DNA of 56,302 nt. Origin: Peptoniphilus rachelemmaiella (GTDB lineage: Bacteria; Bacillota; Clostridia; Tissierellales; Peptoniphilaceae). The position numbers and the translations under genes are program-made. The notes beneath the pieces were generated by a model. It worked only from the letters and a program-made list of their open reading frames with translations, had not been told where the DNA came from and did not search any database. This document shows, in pieces, positions 15,704 through 24,546 of this stretch (position 1 is its first letter; each line of letters starts with the position of its first letter). Location: contig NZ_CALPBW010000014.1 in NCBI RefSeq assembly GCF_943169845.1, positions 1 through 56,302 of the forward strand, read 5' to 3'.

Positions 15704-17032
15704 ATGGCGAAAAAATATGTAGAAGGCGAAATCATTCAGCGGCATTTCCCCAACAAATCCGTGGTGGAAACGGAAGACGGCACCCGTGTCGTGGTGAAAG
15801 GCGGTCTGCCCGGGCAAAAAGTGGGCGTGCGCATCACGAGAAACCGAAAGGACAACAAAAAGGGAAAAATCGTGGAGCTTTTGGCCCCCTCACCCATGGA
15901 AGAGGCGCCCGATTGCCCTCATGCGGCCATTTGCGGCGGCTGCACCTACCAAAGCCTGAGCTACGAAAAGGAATCGGCCCTGAAAAAAGCCATGATCGAC
16001 GATCTCTACGGCAGGGATGTGCCCTACACGCCGGCGCCCAAGGAATACCACTACCGCAACAAAATGGAATACACCTTCGGCGATGCGGAAAAGGGCGGCC
16101 CCCTCACCCTGGGCCTGCACCACAAAAAGGGCTTTTACGACATCGTCTCCACCGCAGGTTGCCTCCTGGTGCCGGAAGACATGGAAACCATTCGCGGGGC
16201 CGTGGAAGGCTATTTCCGCGAGCTGAACACCCCCTTTTACCACCGCATGAAGCACGAAGGTACCCTGCGCTTTCTCGTCGTGCGACACGCCCGGGCCACG
16301 GACAGCTATTTGGTGAACCTGGTCACCTCCTCCGATGAGGTGGACGAGGTGGCCTTTGTGGATTTCCTTCGTGGTTTGAAGCTAAAAGGCACCGTGGCAA
16401 GCATTTACCGCACCATCACCGACGACTGGGCCGACGCCATTAAGCCCGAAGAGGTGCGCCACCTTTTTGGCGAGGAAGTCATCGGCGAAGAGCTTCTGGA
16501 CCTTCACTTCGACATCGGGCCCTTTTCCTTCTTTCAGCCCAATCCCGACACGGCCACGTTGATTTACGAAAAAGCCCGGGCTTTGGCGGCGGAAGAAAAA
16601 GGCGTGGTCTTCGACCTTTATTCCGGCACCGGCACTATCGGCCAGGTGCTGGCCAAGGCGGCGAAAAAAGTGGTGGGCATCGAAATCGTTGAATCCGCCG
16701 TGGAAGATGCCAATCGCTCCGCCGCGCGTAATGGCATCGACAACGCCCGCTTCATTGCCGGCGACGTGCTGGAGATGATCGACACCGTGGATGAGGCCTG
16801 CGACCTTCTCGTCGTGGATCCGCCTCGCGACGGCATCCACCCGAAAGCCATCGATAAGCTGGCCGCCCTCGGCGCGGGACGCATCCTCTACATCAGCTGC
16901 AATCCCGTAACCCAAGTAAGAGACATCGAAATACTTGAGGCGAAGGGGTATAAGGTGCAACATTTAGAGGCCGTGGACCAATTCCCCAGGACGGCGCACT
17001 GCGAGGCGATTTGTCTGCTGTCACGAAAATAA
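15704..17032 (+). CDS. rumA: 23S rRNA (uracil-5-)-methyltransferase, RumA/RlmD-RlmCD type; apparent integration hotspot gene
   Basis: A 442-residue SAM-dependent enzyme that methylates C5 of a uridine in 23S rRNA. A TRAM domain covers about 1-60. The [4Fe-4S] ligands are Cys71, Cys77, Cys80 (CX5CGGC) and Cys153. The SAM-binding loop is DLYSGTGTIGQVL, and the catalytic regions are DPPRDGIHPKA and the nucleophile Cys in YISCNPVTQ. The ATG follows AAAAGGAGGC, and TATAAT lies at 15674-15679. The C-terminus reads VDQFPRTAHCEAICLLSRK. This gene is the last GC-rich host gene. Everything after its stop codon is AT-rich, and pieces resembling its 3' end recur downstream at module boundaries. It therefore looks like the target gene of the whole island. 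Confidence 0.93.
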   Translation: MAKKYVEGEIIQRHFPNKSVVETEDGTRVVVKGGLPGQKVGVRITRNRKDNKKGKIVELLAPSPMEEAPDCPHAAICGGCTYQSLSYEKESALKKAMIDDLYGRDVPYTPAPKEYHYRNKMEYTFGDAEKGGPLTLGLHHKKGFYDIVSTAGCLLVPEDMETIRGAVEGYFRELNTPFYHRMKHEGTLRFLVVRHARATDSYLVNLVTSSDEVDEVAFVDFLRGLKLKGTVASIYRTITDDWADAIKPEEVRHLFGEEVIGEELLDLHFDIGPFSFFQPNPDTATLIYEKARALAAEEKGVVFDLYSGTGTIGQVLAKAAKKVVGIEIVESAVEDANRSAARNGIDNARFIAGDVLEMIDTVDEACDLLVVDPPRDGIHPKAIDKLAALGAGRILYISCNPVTQVRDIEILEAKGYKVQHLEAVDQFPRTAHCEAICLLSRK

Positions 17033-17132
17033 GATTTAATAGAGAGCGTGTAAAATGCCATGATAACTGATAGCTTCTAAAATAGAGATTAGAAATACAT
17101 GAAGCGCTAGATCAAATGACGAGGAAAGGAAT

Positions 17133-17330
17133 ATGGAAAGAAATATTATAGATAAAATATGGGTAGATGCAAAAATTTTTGAAAACAATACAGTCAGTAG
17201 TATTAAAAACATGAGTAGAATTAATGGATTAATTAATGCTTATAAAATTTGGGAAGAAGCAAATAATACGATACTGAATTGCAAGGGAAATGAAGAAAAG
17301 TTAAATCAAGGATTTTTATCTTTAAACAAA
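17133..17330 (+). pseudogene. 5' part of a HEPN-motif gene split by Tn916
   Basis: Sixty-six codons (MERNIIDKIWVDAKIF ... GFLSLNK) preceded by GAGGAAAGGA, running into the right end of Tn916. As it stands the frame ends two codons into the transposon. Joining it to the frame at 35373 on the other side of Tn916 restores a continuous protein across the junction, SLNK followed by AFNVTSMELRK. The intact ancestor would have about 276 residues. The N-terminal helices (ASP/ASN-rich, YKIWEEANNT) look like the first half of a small all-helical domain. Family not recognised; see the 3' part for the RX4H motif. Confidence 0.7.
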
Positions 17331-17474
17331 GTATAAATTTCTAATTATCTTTTTATATTTTCTTAAATGCTCGTAAAGCCTTATTCTATGTGCTTTCGAG
17401 TATTTTTACTGTAGGAAGATACTTCACGTTTCTTTGCATATTTCCTCATGTCTTAGCTGTCAGAAGTGGTAAAT

Positions 17475-17488
17475 AAGTAGTAAATTCA
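17475..17488 (+). repeat. Tn916 DR-2 type integrase arm-binding site, int end
   Basis: AAGTAGTAAATTCA lies just outside the int stop codon. The same 12-base core recurs twice at the other end (35265-35289) in the same orientation. These match the direct repeats bound by the N-terminal domain of Tn916 integrase. Confidence 0.75.
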
Positions 17489-17497
17489 TTTGTACTA

Positions 17498-18715
17498 CTA
17501 AGCAACAAGACGCTCCTGTTGCTTCTCTTTATTCAAGCGTTTCATTTCTGCCATTGCAGAATCGAATGTTGCATGTGCGTAATAGTTCAGCGTCATGGCT
17601 ATATTAGCATGTCCCATAATGTACTGTAATGCCTTTGGATTCATTCCTGCATTTGCATAGTTGGTACAGAATGTATGTCGCAAACTATGTGGAGTGATGT
17701 GTGGCAATTTATCCTCGTTATACTTATTGTATTTCTTAACAAGACCTTTCATCATGCCGTTGTAATCACTTGCCACTTTTGGATAGTTCTTTCTATTAAG
17801 AAAGAGGAAATCACTATATCCATCAATCTCAACACGCTTATCATTCTTTCGATTCGCTAACACTCGCTTAAATGCTTGATAGGCTTCTTCAACCATAGGA
17901 ACTTGACGTTCGCCACTTTTGGTCTTTGGTGTTTCAATGTAGTACCCAATTTCAGTATCTCTCAATAGCTGATGGTCTATATTGACAAGACGATTCTCAA
18001 AATCTAAATCTGGAAGTGTCAAACCACCAAACTCTGAAATACGAAGACCTGTTTTTAAGAGTATCAGAATTTCATCATAATTTTTGCTGTAGGTTTTATC
18101 AGCTTTTGCAAAGGCTAACAGTTTTTCTTCCTGTTCTTCTGTTAGTACGGTCTTAGGGACAGTATCATCATCAAGAACTGCTTTCAGTTGAAAGTCAAAT
18201 GGATTCTTCCGAACACAATCATCTTGTATAGCAATATAGAATGAAGCCTTTAAAGAACGTTTGTAGTTATTGATGGTTTGATAAGCATAACCATTTTCAC
18301 TCATTCTAATAGCCCATTCTTTAGCGTCTGATGGCTTAATACTGTCAATACTTCTTACACCTAACTTGTCTTTCTTCAAAATATCCATAAGATATTTGCG
18401 TCCAGTTTCAGTGTTTTTTCTAACCTTTGGTCTTTGAGCGTTCTGTTTTGCGTAAAGCTGGCAGAGTGTCATTTTCTTTCCTACAACATCAATACCATCA
18501 TGAATGTCTTTCTGTAACTCTGCGATTTTCTCTCTAAGTGAGATACAATCACGCTTTCCTGCTGGTACTCGGTCTGTAGCCACAAGTTTCCACGAGTAAA
18601 CAAATTGCGGTTCTCCAAATGAATCTACATATTTATATAAGTATCTTCCGTCTTTTCGTTGGCTCTCCCCAGTCTTTAAAATGCGACCTTTATTGTCACG
18701 TCTTTTCTCTGACAT
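17498..18715 (-). CDS. int: Tn916 integrase (tyrosine recombinase)
   Basis: A 405-residue tyrosine recombinase of Tn916. The N-terminal arm-binding domain (about 1-75: RRDNKGRILKTGESQRKDGR) recognises the DR-2 repeats. The core-binding SAM-like domain covers about 80-170. The catalytic domain shows Arg in LKTGLRISEFGGLT, the HxxR box TPHSLRHTFC, His in IMGHANIAMT, and the nucleophile Tyr in NYYAHATF near 379. It cuts and rejoins the ends through 6-base heteroduplex coupling sequences and accepts AT-rich, bent targets, consistent with the AT-rich insertion site here. It lies downstream of xis and reads towards the element's end. Confidence 0.98.
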   Translation of the reverse strand: MSEKRRDNKGRILKTGESQRKDGRYLYKYVDSFGEPQFVYSWKLVATDRVPAGKRDCISLREKIAELQKDIHDGIDVVGKKMTLCQLYAKQNAQRPKVRKNTETGRKYLMDILKKDKLGVRSIDSIKPSDAKEWAIRMSENGYAYQTINNYKRSLKASFYIAIQDDCVRKNPFDFQLKAVLDDDTVPKTVLTEEQEEKLLAFAKADKTYSKNYDEILILLKTGLRISEFGGLTLPDLDFENRLVNIDHQLLRDTEIGYYIETPKTKSGERQVPMVEEAYQAFKRVLANRKNDKRVEIDGYSDFLFLNRKNYPKVASDYNGMMKGLVKKYNKYNEDKLPHITPHSLRHTFCTNYANAGMNPKALQYIMGHANIAMTLNYYAHATFDSAMAEMKRLNKEKQQERLVA

Positions 18716-18796
18716 GGCTTTCGCTCCTTTCCAAAATGGAAAGAGCCTTGATACGACTTAATGCTATTTTATCATATCCAAGACCCTTTGGCGACG

Positions 18797-19000
18797 CTAG
18801 ATTGCGTCCAATTTATCAATAATTTTTTCAAACTGTTTTCGCTTTATCTGAATACGATTGCCATTCATAATCAGCCAATCAGCATTTTTATTTTCATCTG
18901 CCAAACGACGGAGCTTATTTTCGCCAATACGGAAATACTTAGACGCTTCTTCAATGGTCAGGGTATAACGCTCCCAGATAGGAATATCTGTCTGCTTCAT
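18797..19000 (-). CDS. xis: Tn916 excisionase
   Basis: A 67-residue winged-helix excisionase ([20 protein letters not shown] ... KIIDKLDAI). It bends the element ends and directs integrase towards excision. The ATG at 19000 was chosen over an upstream in-frame ATG (19018) because AAAGGAGGA lies between them and the Tn916 protein starts there. It is transcribed with int from the promoter upstream of orf7 after circularisation. Confidence 0.95.
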   Translation of the reverse strand: MKQTDIPIWERYTLTIEEASKYFRIGENKLRRLADENKNADWLIMNGNRIQIKRKQFEKIIDKLDAI

Positions 19001-19461
19001 AAAATCCTCCTTTCCCAATCACACGTTAGATTTCATAAAAGTAGTTTTACAAGCAATCGAACAGCTTTAGCAAAGCTCACGGGAGTTCCACCCTTGCACG
19101 GTTCTCGTCCAACTGTACTCATTGCCTGCGACGCTTTTAACGCTCGGACTATGACGATACAGGAGTATCATTATTACGATAAGAATGTCTTCGCTGGCAA
19201 TCCTGCTAAAGATTACTTCTCGGATCACTGACATGAATCGCTCGCTATCTTTACAGGGCAGGTCATGGCGGTCAGCTCCGTTGGCTCTTTTCTTATCGAA
19301 ATGTATTCGACTGCTGTTATTCAGTTTTCAAAGAACAGATGGCTTGTCAGCCTATCAAAACATACTGAAAGACAATATGCTTTGATGGAATAACAAACCT
19401 CCCCAATCGGGAAGTATGGAAAGCTCGTCCGCACTTCCACGAAAAGAGAGATAAATCGGTG
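19001..19461. other. Tn916 orf8-xis interval
   Basis: About 460 bases of Tn916 backbone. A minus-strand frame of 55 codons (MSVIREVIF ..., approximately 19071-19238) is open but has no clear ribosome site or known domain. The region may act mainly as leader for xis-int. Confidence 0.4.
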
Positions 19462-19692
19462 CTACTCAATCTCAAATGACAGGATTTTTGTAATCAACCT
19501 GGTTTCCATTCGTCCACGTAAGACCTCATCAACGACCATACTTTGATTGCCATATTCATCTTTCATCAACCGTAGAGAGCGTTTAGCAATGTACCCTCTG
19601 TAATAATGTAGAATCTGGTTAATCGCTTCTGTATCGCCATCACAAGCCTTTACAATCAATGGGAATGGAATTCTGGAATATTCTTTTCTCAT
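19462..19692 (-). CDS. orf8: Tn916 Orf8, helix-turn-helix regulator
   Basis: A 76-residue protein (MRKEYSRIPFPLIVKACDGD ... ILSFEIE) with the HTH_16-type helix found beside Orf7. Together with Orf7 it raises transcription through xis, int and, after circularisation, the transfer genes. It overlaps orf7 by 4 bases. Confidence 0.9.
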   Translation of the reverse strand: MRKEYSRIPFPLIVKACDGDTEAINQILHYYRGYIAKRSLRLMKDEYGNQSMVVDEVLRGRMETRLITKILSFEIE

Positions 19693-20114
19693 TCTTCGTT
19701 TTCCTCCTCCATAAACTTCTTGATTAAGGCTAGTCCACTGGTTCTATGCCGATAGACAGTAGAACGGTTCAATTTCAACAGGTCTGCAATTTCTGAATCG
19801 CTCATGTCCATAAAGTAAAACAGCAGTAGAATTTCACGTTTCTTGTCTGGCAACTCACGTAATGCTTCACTCAACAAATCATTTTCAACGCCTACTGATA
19901 ACCCATTGAGTGTAAAAATCTGAAAGTCAGTTGAATAGTTATCTGTTGTCGCAAACTGGCTAACAAGATAATCGCCAACATCCGAAAAGGACACCTCACG
20001 CTTTGCAATCCTTGAAAGATAAAGCATATAATTCTTTCGCTCGTCTTCCATAGCACGTTTACAGATATAGTCAAACTGATTTTCTATTGTGGTCTGAAAA
20101 GAAGATGGTTTCAT
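19689..20114 (-). CDS. orf7: Tn916 Orf7, sigma-like positive regulator
   Basis: A 141-residue sigma-70-like protein. The region-4 type helix-turn-helix is visible as LPDKKREILLLFYFMDMSDSEIADLLKLNRSTVYRHR (shown here only as the landmarks LPDKKREI, SDSEIADLL and RSTVYRHR). It drives the rightward regulatory cascade of Tn916: when transcription from the tet promoter reads through, Orf7 and Orf8 are made and activate xis-int. The ATG at 20114 gives the known N-terminus MKPSSFQTT. AAGGGGGTGAG precedes it. Confidence 0.93.
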   Translation of the reverse strand: MKPSSFQTTIENQFDYICKRAMEDERKNYMLYLSRIAKREVSFSDVGDYLVSQFATTDNYSTDFQIFTLNGLSVGVENDLLSEALRELPDKKREILLLFYFMDMSDSEIADLLKLNRSTVYRHRTSGLALIKKFMEEENEE

Positions 20115-20477
20115 GTTTCTCACCCCCTTTCTGTCTAGGAAAGGAAGTGAGCCTTGCTCGTTTATCTCCTTTCACTCTTAGTCCCAATGTGAAAGGGGGA
20201 TTTGTTGCATTACTGATAAATAAACTTTGTAAAAAAGTTCTGAATAGCCAAAAAAGCATATAAACAGATTTATTTCTCTGTTTACATGCTTCTGTTATTC
20301 TATCTATATGATTTATAAAACCACATTGGTGGACGTACTTATCTATTGCAGATAGACGACTTTTTTTGACAAGAACCCAATGTAAGGAAATTTATTGTAT
20401 ATGATGTACTTCATGGCGACGTTGACCTCCAACAAACCGCCATTTGGAAGTAATATACAATATTTTAACAGCGTAAA

Positions 20478-20528
20478 TAGCACTACCATATAACGGTTTT
20501 TTTTATTGGCGTTTAGTAGTGCTTTTTA
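20478..20528 (+). terminator. Hairpin upstream of orf9 in the Tn916 control region
   Basis: AGCACTAC (20479-20486) pairs with GTAGTGCT (20516-20523), followed by TTTTATT. It lies in the roughly 490-base non-coding interval between the divergent orf7 and orf9 (20124-20618). This interval carries the opposing promoters; otherwise I see no gene in it. Confidence 0.55.
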
Positions 20529-20618
20529 TTAAATATAAACCTATAAACCATATAACACGTTTTTCTATACCTGTTTTTAATTCAGTAGGAACAATAAAAT
20601 GTATAGAGGTGGTCTACT

Positions 20619-20972
20619 ATGCGTAAAAAAGAAGATAAATATGATTTTAGAGCCTTTGGTTTAGCCATTAAAGAAGCTCGATTGAAACGAGGTTTAACTC
20701 GTGAACAAGTGGGAGCATTGATTGAAATTGACCCACGGTACTTAACTAATATTGAAAATAAAGGGCAACACCCCAGCATACAAGTTCTTTATGACCTTGT
20801 ATCGTTACTTCATGTTTCCGTTGATGAATTTTTCTTACCTGCTAATAACTTGGTAAAAAGCACCCGACGATTACAGATAGAGAAATACATGGATAGCTTT
20901 ACAGACAAAGAACTATCCTTAATGGAATCTTTAGCCAGCGGTATCAACGAAGCAAGAAACATCGAAGACTAA
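20619..20972 (+). CDS. orf9: Tn916 Orf9, XRE-family repressor
   Basis: A 117-residue regulator with an N-terminal XRE helix-turn-helix (about 14-68: [20 protein letters not shown], then [16 protein letters not shown]). In Tn916 it represses orf7, and antisense transcription from tet(M) read-through lowers Orf9 in the presence of tetracycline. It is the only Tn916 gene on this strand. GGTGGT precedes the ATG. It ends at the large bidirectional terminator. Confidence 0.95.
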   Translation: MRKKEDKYDFRAFGLAIKEARLKRGLTREQVGALIEIDPRYLTNIENKGQHPSIQVLYDLVSLLHVSVDEFFLPANNLVKSTRRLQIEKYMDSFTDKELSLMESLASGINEARNIED

Positions 20973-20997
20973 TTAAAAGAATCCATACATAACGGAA

Positions 20998-21042
20998 AGA
21001 GCCGATAAAATGAGATTGTATTAATCTCATTTTATCGGCTCT
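20998..21042. terminator. 20-bp perfect-stem bidirectional terminator between orf9 and orf6
   Basis: AGAGCCGATAAAATGAGATT (20998-21017) is an exact inverted repeat of 21023-21042 around a 5-base loop. It separates convergent orf9 and orf6/tet(M), the point at which read-through decides the Tn916 regulatory switch. Confidence 0.85.
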
Positions 21043-21223
21043 GCGTCTTTGCGTCTGGCTCTGTAATCACAGTTACTTTGAACTGCTTTATTTCAATTAA
21101 ATTTTCTTGTCTGCATTTCGGACAATAGAGGGGGAATTTTTTTAATTCAGTATCTTCCCTTATCTTTAATCGTGTTTTATTTCCACATACAGGACACAAT
21201 ATCCACTTGTAGTTTATAATAAC
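21032..21223 (-). CDS. orf6: Tn916 Orf6-like cysteine-rich KTR-domain protein, non-standard start
   Basis: Sixty-three codons read VIINYKWILCPVCGNKTRLK ... PDAKTQSR. There are two CxxC pairs (CPVCG and CPKCR), a small zinc-ribbon layout, and the KTR motif that names the family. GGAGGAGAT lies just upstream. No ATG, GTG or TTG occurs at the expected start: the codons there are ATA, GTT, ATT, ATA. Either an ATA/ATT start is used, translation begins at the internal TTG (before CPVCG), or the start codon has mutated. Function unknown. It lies downstream of tet(M) and is co-transcribed with it. Confidence 0.6.
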   Translation of the reverse strand, partial: VIINYKWILCPVCGNKTRLKIREDTELKKFPLYCPKCRQENLIEIKQFKVTVITEPDAKTQSR

Positions 21224-21317
21224 TATCTCCTCCTTTACACTTTAATTCAAATCTTTATTAAAAAATATTTCATCTTATTTAACAAGAAACCATATTTATA
21301 TAACAACATAAAATACA

Positions 21318-23237
21318 CTAAGTTATTTTATTGAACATATATCGTACTTTATCTATCCGACTATTTGGACGACGGGGCTGGCAAACAGGTTCACCGGTAG
21401 TAACATGGTACCCTTTTAACTCTGTTAAACAAACACTACGTCCATTTGTAAAGAAAGTTAAATCACTACGATATTCTTGAATACACCGAGCAGGGATTTC
21501 TCCACTAAGAATGACCTCATTATTTTTCAATTGAGTGTCTACGATGTTCGCACAATATTTAGGAGCATCGTTGTATGCTCGTGAAAGATATTCCTGTGGC
21601 GCATAAATTTTAAAACTAAGATATGGCTCTAACAATTCTGTTCCAGCTTTTTTTAAGACTTGTTCCAATACAATAGGAGCAAGCATCCGAAAATCTGCTG
21701 GGGTACTAACAGGGCTATAGTATAAGCCATACTTAAAACAGATTTTACAGTCCGTCACATTCCAACCATATAATCCTTGTTCGCAACCATAGCGTATCCC
21801 TTCCATAACTGCATTTTGAAATGATTGATTTAAGTATCCAAGAGAAACCGAGCTCTCATACTGCATTCCACTTCCCAACGGAAGCGGTGATACAGATAAA
21901 CCAATGGAAGCCCAGAAAGGATTTGGCGGCACTTCGATGTGAATGGTATATTCTGCATTTTTTAACGGTCTCTCCATATAAATGACTGTAGGCTCTTTTA
22001 GTTCTATCTCCACATGATACTTTTCTTGCAACAGTGCACTAATCACTTCCATTTGTACTTTCCCTAAGAAAGAAAGTATAATTTCATGTGTCGTAGAATC
22101 CACGTAATATCGTAGAAGCGGATCACTATCTGAGATTTCCAAAAGGGCATCAAGCAACATTTCTCTCTGTTCAGGTTTACTCGGTTCAACAGTTGTTTGT
22201 AGTAGAGGGTGCGGATTTTCAATCTTTTTTCTCTGTGGCAATAGTTTTGTATCTCCAAGAACACTATTTAACTTCAAAAACTCATTTTGCAAAATAACAA
22301 TTTCTCCAGAATAAGCTCTATCAATCTTACATAATTCACCATTTATTGAAGTATACATTTCTGTAACTTTTATTTTTTCTTTTTCTGATACTCTAACCGA
22401 ATCTCGTAAATGTAGTACTCCACTATAAAGGCGTATATATGCAAGACGTTGTCTTTTTTTTGTATATTCAATTTTGAAAACATTTCCGCAAAGTTCAGAC
22501 GGACCTCGATGTGTTGATGAATAAAATTTATTCGTAATCACTTCTATAAGGTTATCAATCCCTATATTGTTTTTTGCACTTCCGTGATAAACAGGGAACA
22601 GGGAACAATTATGAAATCTTATGCTTTCCTCTTGTTCGAGTTCCAATGCTTCTAATGATTTACCGGACATATATTTCTCTAAAAGGTCATCGTTTCCCTC
22701 TATTACCGTATCCCATTGTTCAGATTCGGTAAAGTTCGTCACACACATATTAGGATACAGTTCTACCTTCTGTTTGATTACAATTTCGGCAGAAAGTTTC
22801 TCTTTAATATCCTGATAAACCGTTGATAAATCAATTCCATTTTGGTCAATCTTATTGATAAAAAAGATTGTGGGAATCCCCATTTTCCTAAGTGCATGAA
22901 ATAATATACGAGTTTGTGCTTGTACGCCATCTTTTGCAGAAATCAGTAGAATTGCCCCATCTAAAACTGATAATGAACGATATACTTCTGCTAAGAAATC
23001 CATATGTCCTGGCGTGTCTATGATGTTCACCTTCGTATTTTCCCACTGAAAAGAGGTTATTCCTGTCTGAATTGTAATTCCTCTCTGACGTTCTAAAAGC
23101 GTATTATCCGTCCTCGTTGTACCTTTGTCCACGCTTCCTAATTCTGTAATCGCTCCACTGTTATATAATAAGCTTTCTGTTAAGGTAGTTTTTCCTGCAT
23201 CAACATGAGCTAAAACTCCAATATTAATAATTTTCAT
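21318..23237 (-). CDS. tet(M): Ribosomal protection protein Tet(M): tetracycline resistance
   Basis: A 639-residue EF-G-like GTPase that binds the ribosome, dislodges tetracycline from the decoding site and restores elongation. The G1 motif AHVDAGKTT is at about 10-18, G3 is DTPGHMDF, and G4 is NKIDQ. The C-terminal domains include [12 protein letters not shown], whose loop contacts the drug site. The protein reads as the canonical Tet(M) throughout with no break. The ATG at 23237 follows GGAGGAAAA; the longer frame (from 23252) includes leader codons and is not the true start. Expression is governed by the attenuator upstream. Confidence 0.98.
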   Translation of the reverse strand: MKIINIGVLAHVDAGKTTLTESLLYNSGAITELGSVDKGTTRTDNTLLERQRGITIQTGITSFQWENTKVNIIDTPGHMDFLAEVYRSLSVLDGAILLISAKDGVQAQTRILFHALRKMGIPTIFFINKIDQNGIDLSTVYQDIKEKLSAEIVIKQKVELYPNMCVTNFTESEQWDTVIEGNDDLLEKYMSGKSLEALELEQEESIRFHNCSLFPVYHGSAKNNIGIDNLIEVITNKFYSSTHRGPSELCGNVFKIEYTKKRQRLAYIRLYSGVLHLRDSVRVSEKEKIKVTEMYTSINGELCKIDRAYSGEIVILQNEFLKLNSVLGDTKLLPQRKKIENPHPLLQTTVEPSKPEQREMLLDALLEISDSDPLLRYYVDSTTHEIILSFLGKVQMEVISALLQEKYHVEIELKEPTVIYMERPLKNAEYTIHIEVPPNPFWASIGLSVSPLPLGSGMQYESSVSLGYLNQSFQNAVMEGIRYGCEQGLYGWNVTDCKICFKYGLYYSPVSTPADFRMLAPIVLEQVLKKAGTELLEPYLSFKIYAPQEYLSRAYNDAPKYCANIVDTQLKNNEVILSGEIPARCIQEYRSDLTFFTNGRSVCLTELKGYHVTTGEPVCQPRRPNSRIDKVRYMFNKIT

Positions 23238-23252
23238 GTGATTTTCCTCCAT

Positions 23253-23339
23253 TCAAAAACCCAAAAGGGCATAAAAATCCCAGTGATAAATACTTTTATC
23301 ACTGGGATTTTTATGCATAACCATAGGTATACAAAGCAT
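23253..23339 (-). CDS. orf12: tet(M) leader peptide (Orf12)
   Basis: A 28-codon leader (MLCIPMVMHKNPSDKSIYHW then DFYALLGF) that overlaps the terminator hairpin in front of tet(M). In Tn916, slow ribosomes on this leader with tetracycline change RNA folding and let polymerase through into tet(M). Start and stop both fit the published arrangement. Confidence 0.85.
   Translation of the reverse strand: MLCIPMVMHKNPSDKSIYHWDFYALLGF
23274..23314 (-). terminator. tet(M) attenuator hairpin
   Basis: AAAAATCCCAGTGATAAA and its complement TTTATCACTGGGATTTTT form a long stem ending in a U-run on the minus strand. It lies within orf12 and just before tet(M), acting as the conditional terminator of the tetracycline-responsive leader. 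Confidence 0.85.
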
Positions 23340-23460
23340 ACAGATATTCTCTGGATACTTTAGAATCACATGATAAAGGTATTCTTAAACTGGGTACAAA
23401 AAACTAAGCCCTCCTAAAAAAGGACATCTAATTATTTGTTCCCGCTATCAAATTGACAGT

Positions 23461-23484
23461 TTATTTAAGAATACCTTGCCGCAT
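23461..23484 (-). CDS. Seven-residue leader peptide upstream of tet(M)
   Basis: AAAAGGAG is followed by ATG CGG CAA GGT ATT CTT AAA TAA, encoding MRQGILK. The segment GGTATTCTTAA can also pair with AAGAATACC further along the transcript (plus-strand 23375-23392), the usual arrangement of a ribosome-sensing attenuator. Whether the peptide itself is made is not known from sequence. Confidence 0.6.
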   Translation of the reverse strand: MRQGILK

Positions 23485-23515
23485 ATTTATTAACTCCTTT
23501 TAAATAGTCACTTAA

Positions 23516-23544
23516 ATAATAGCACGTAAGAGCATATTTGTAAA
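23516..23544 (-). promoter_or_regulatory. Ptet promoter of tet(M)
   Basis: On the minus strand TTTACA (23544-23539) and TATTAT (23521-23516) are 17 bases apart, upstream of the leader peptides. Read-through from this promoter supplies the transfer and recombination regulators as well as tet(M). Confidence 0.8.
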
Positions 23545-23613
23545 GGAATCTCCAATTTTTTATCAAAAAGAGTACATGATTACAAAGTATCTGTAATCAT
23601 GTACCAATATTTG

Positions 23614-24546
23614 TTATTTTACAATCTTCCAATTACTCCCGTTCTTTTCAAGTACCAAATCAAATTGAGATACCTGCGTTGCTTTGGTCTGCTGGTCGAT
23701 ATACTCCACTGTCAGCGATACCGTGACTTGATTATCCTTACGATTGTGAATAGGATTTACCAGTTCTTGAAAGATGTACTCTTTTCCGATTGGTTTTAAT
23801 ATCCCGTCATTCACATAGTAGGAAAGTTCACTGGCTGTCGCTGTAGGATAGAGCTTGAAGAACGTCGTTAAAAACTCATTGATTTCATTGGTTGTAATGG
23901 AATCAACCGTCCCCTCACTTTCAATGGCTTTTGGTTTATAACTTGATTTCTTAGGTATGTTGGTAATGGTCGGATTCTTAACCAGTACCATATTTCCAGA
24001 ACCATCTACATAGACACTCACTATATAAGCAGAGTGGACGGTCTTTGTATTTTCTCCCTCTGTAATGAGCTGGTCTACACTGTAGGTTACATTAAACTCA
24101 TTGTCGCCAGTTGGCTCTACCGTCCATATCTGAAATCCTCTTACAGAAGACGATACAGGAATATCTTTGCGTACTGTATCAACATTGAGAGCTTGAAGTT
24201 CATCTGTCAGATAGCCTTTTAGACTTTCCATTCGATTATCAATGGACTTATCGGATTGCTCCCATGAATAGTAGACTTTCGCAAAGTTCTCTACAAAATT
24301 TTCTACATGATGAGTATCAACGTATTCCTTTTCTATGATAGTTGTTTCGTGAATAGTATGAGTATCTATAGCTGTAAAGTGCTTGAATATCGCAAAGCTG
24401 AAACTAAGCCCTAAAAGTACCCACAAGGCAATCACAACCTTTTTATGAGGATTGACCTTATAGACACGAGGTTTCTTTTCCTTTGGTATCTGTTTTTCTT
24501 TATTCTGATTTTTTCTAAATTTCATCATTAAATCTTCCTTTCTCAT
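23614..24546 (-). CDS. orf13: Tn916 Orf13, VirB8/TcpC-like conjugation protein
   Basis: A 310-residue bitopic protein. A basic cytoplasmic N-terminus with KKPRVYKVNPHKK is followed by one membrane helix (about 35-55: VVIALWVLLGLSFSFAIF). The extracytoplasmic part has two NTF2-like repeats, as in TcpC, the VirB8-like scaffold of Gram-positive mating channels. It overlaps orf14 by 4 bases. ATGs at 24528 or 24525 with AAGGAAG upstream give a shorter, equally plausible start. Confidence 0.93.
   Translation of the reverse strand: MRKEDLMMKFRKNQNKEKQIPKEKKPRVYKVNPHKKVVIALWVLLGLSFSFAIFKHFTAIDTHTIHETTIIEKEYVDTHHVENFVENFAKVYYSWEQSDKSIDNRMESLKGYLTDELQALNVDTVRKDIPVSSSVRGFQIWTVEPTGDNEFNVTYSVDQLITEGENTKTVHSAYIVSVYVDGSGNMVLVKNPTITNIPKKSSYKPKAIESEGTVDSITTNEINEFLTTFFKLYPTATASELSYYVNDGILKPIGKEYIFQELVNPIHNRKDNQVTVSLTVEYIDQQTKATQVSQFDLVLEKNGSNWKIVK

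Noticed and set aside
18761..19231. 156-codon frame on the plus strand across xis
   Set aside because: It is the complement of xis and its leader, with no similarity to any protein.
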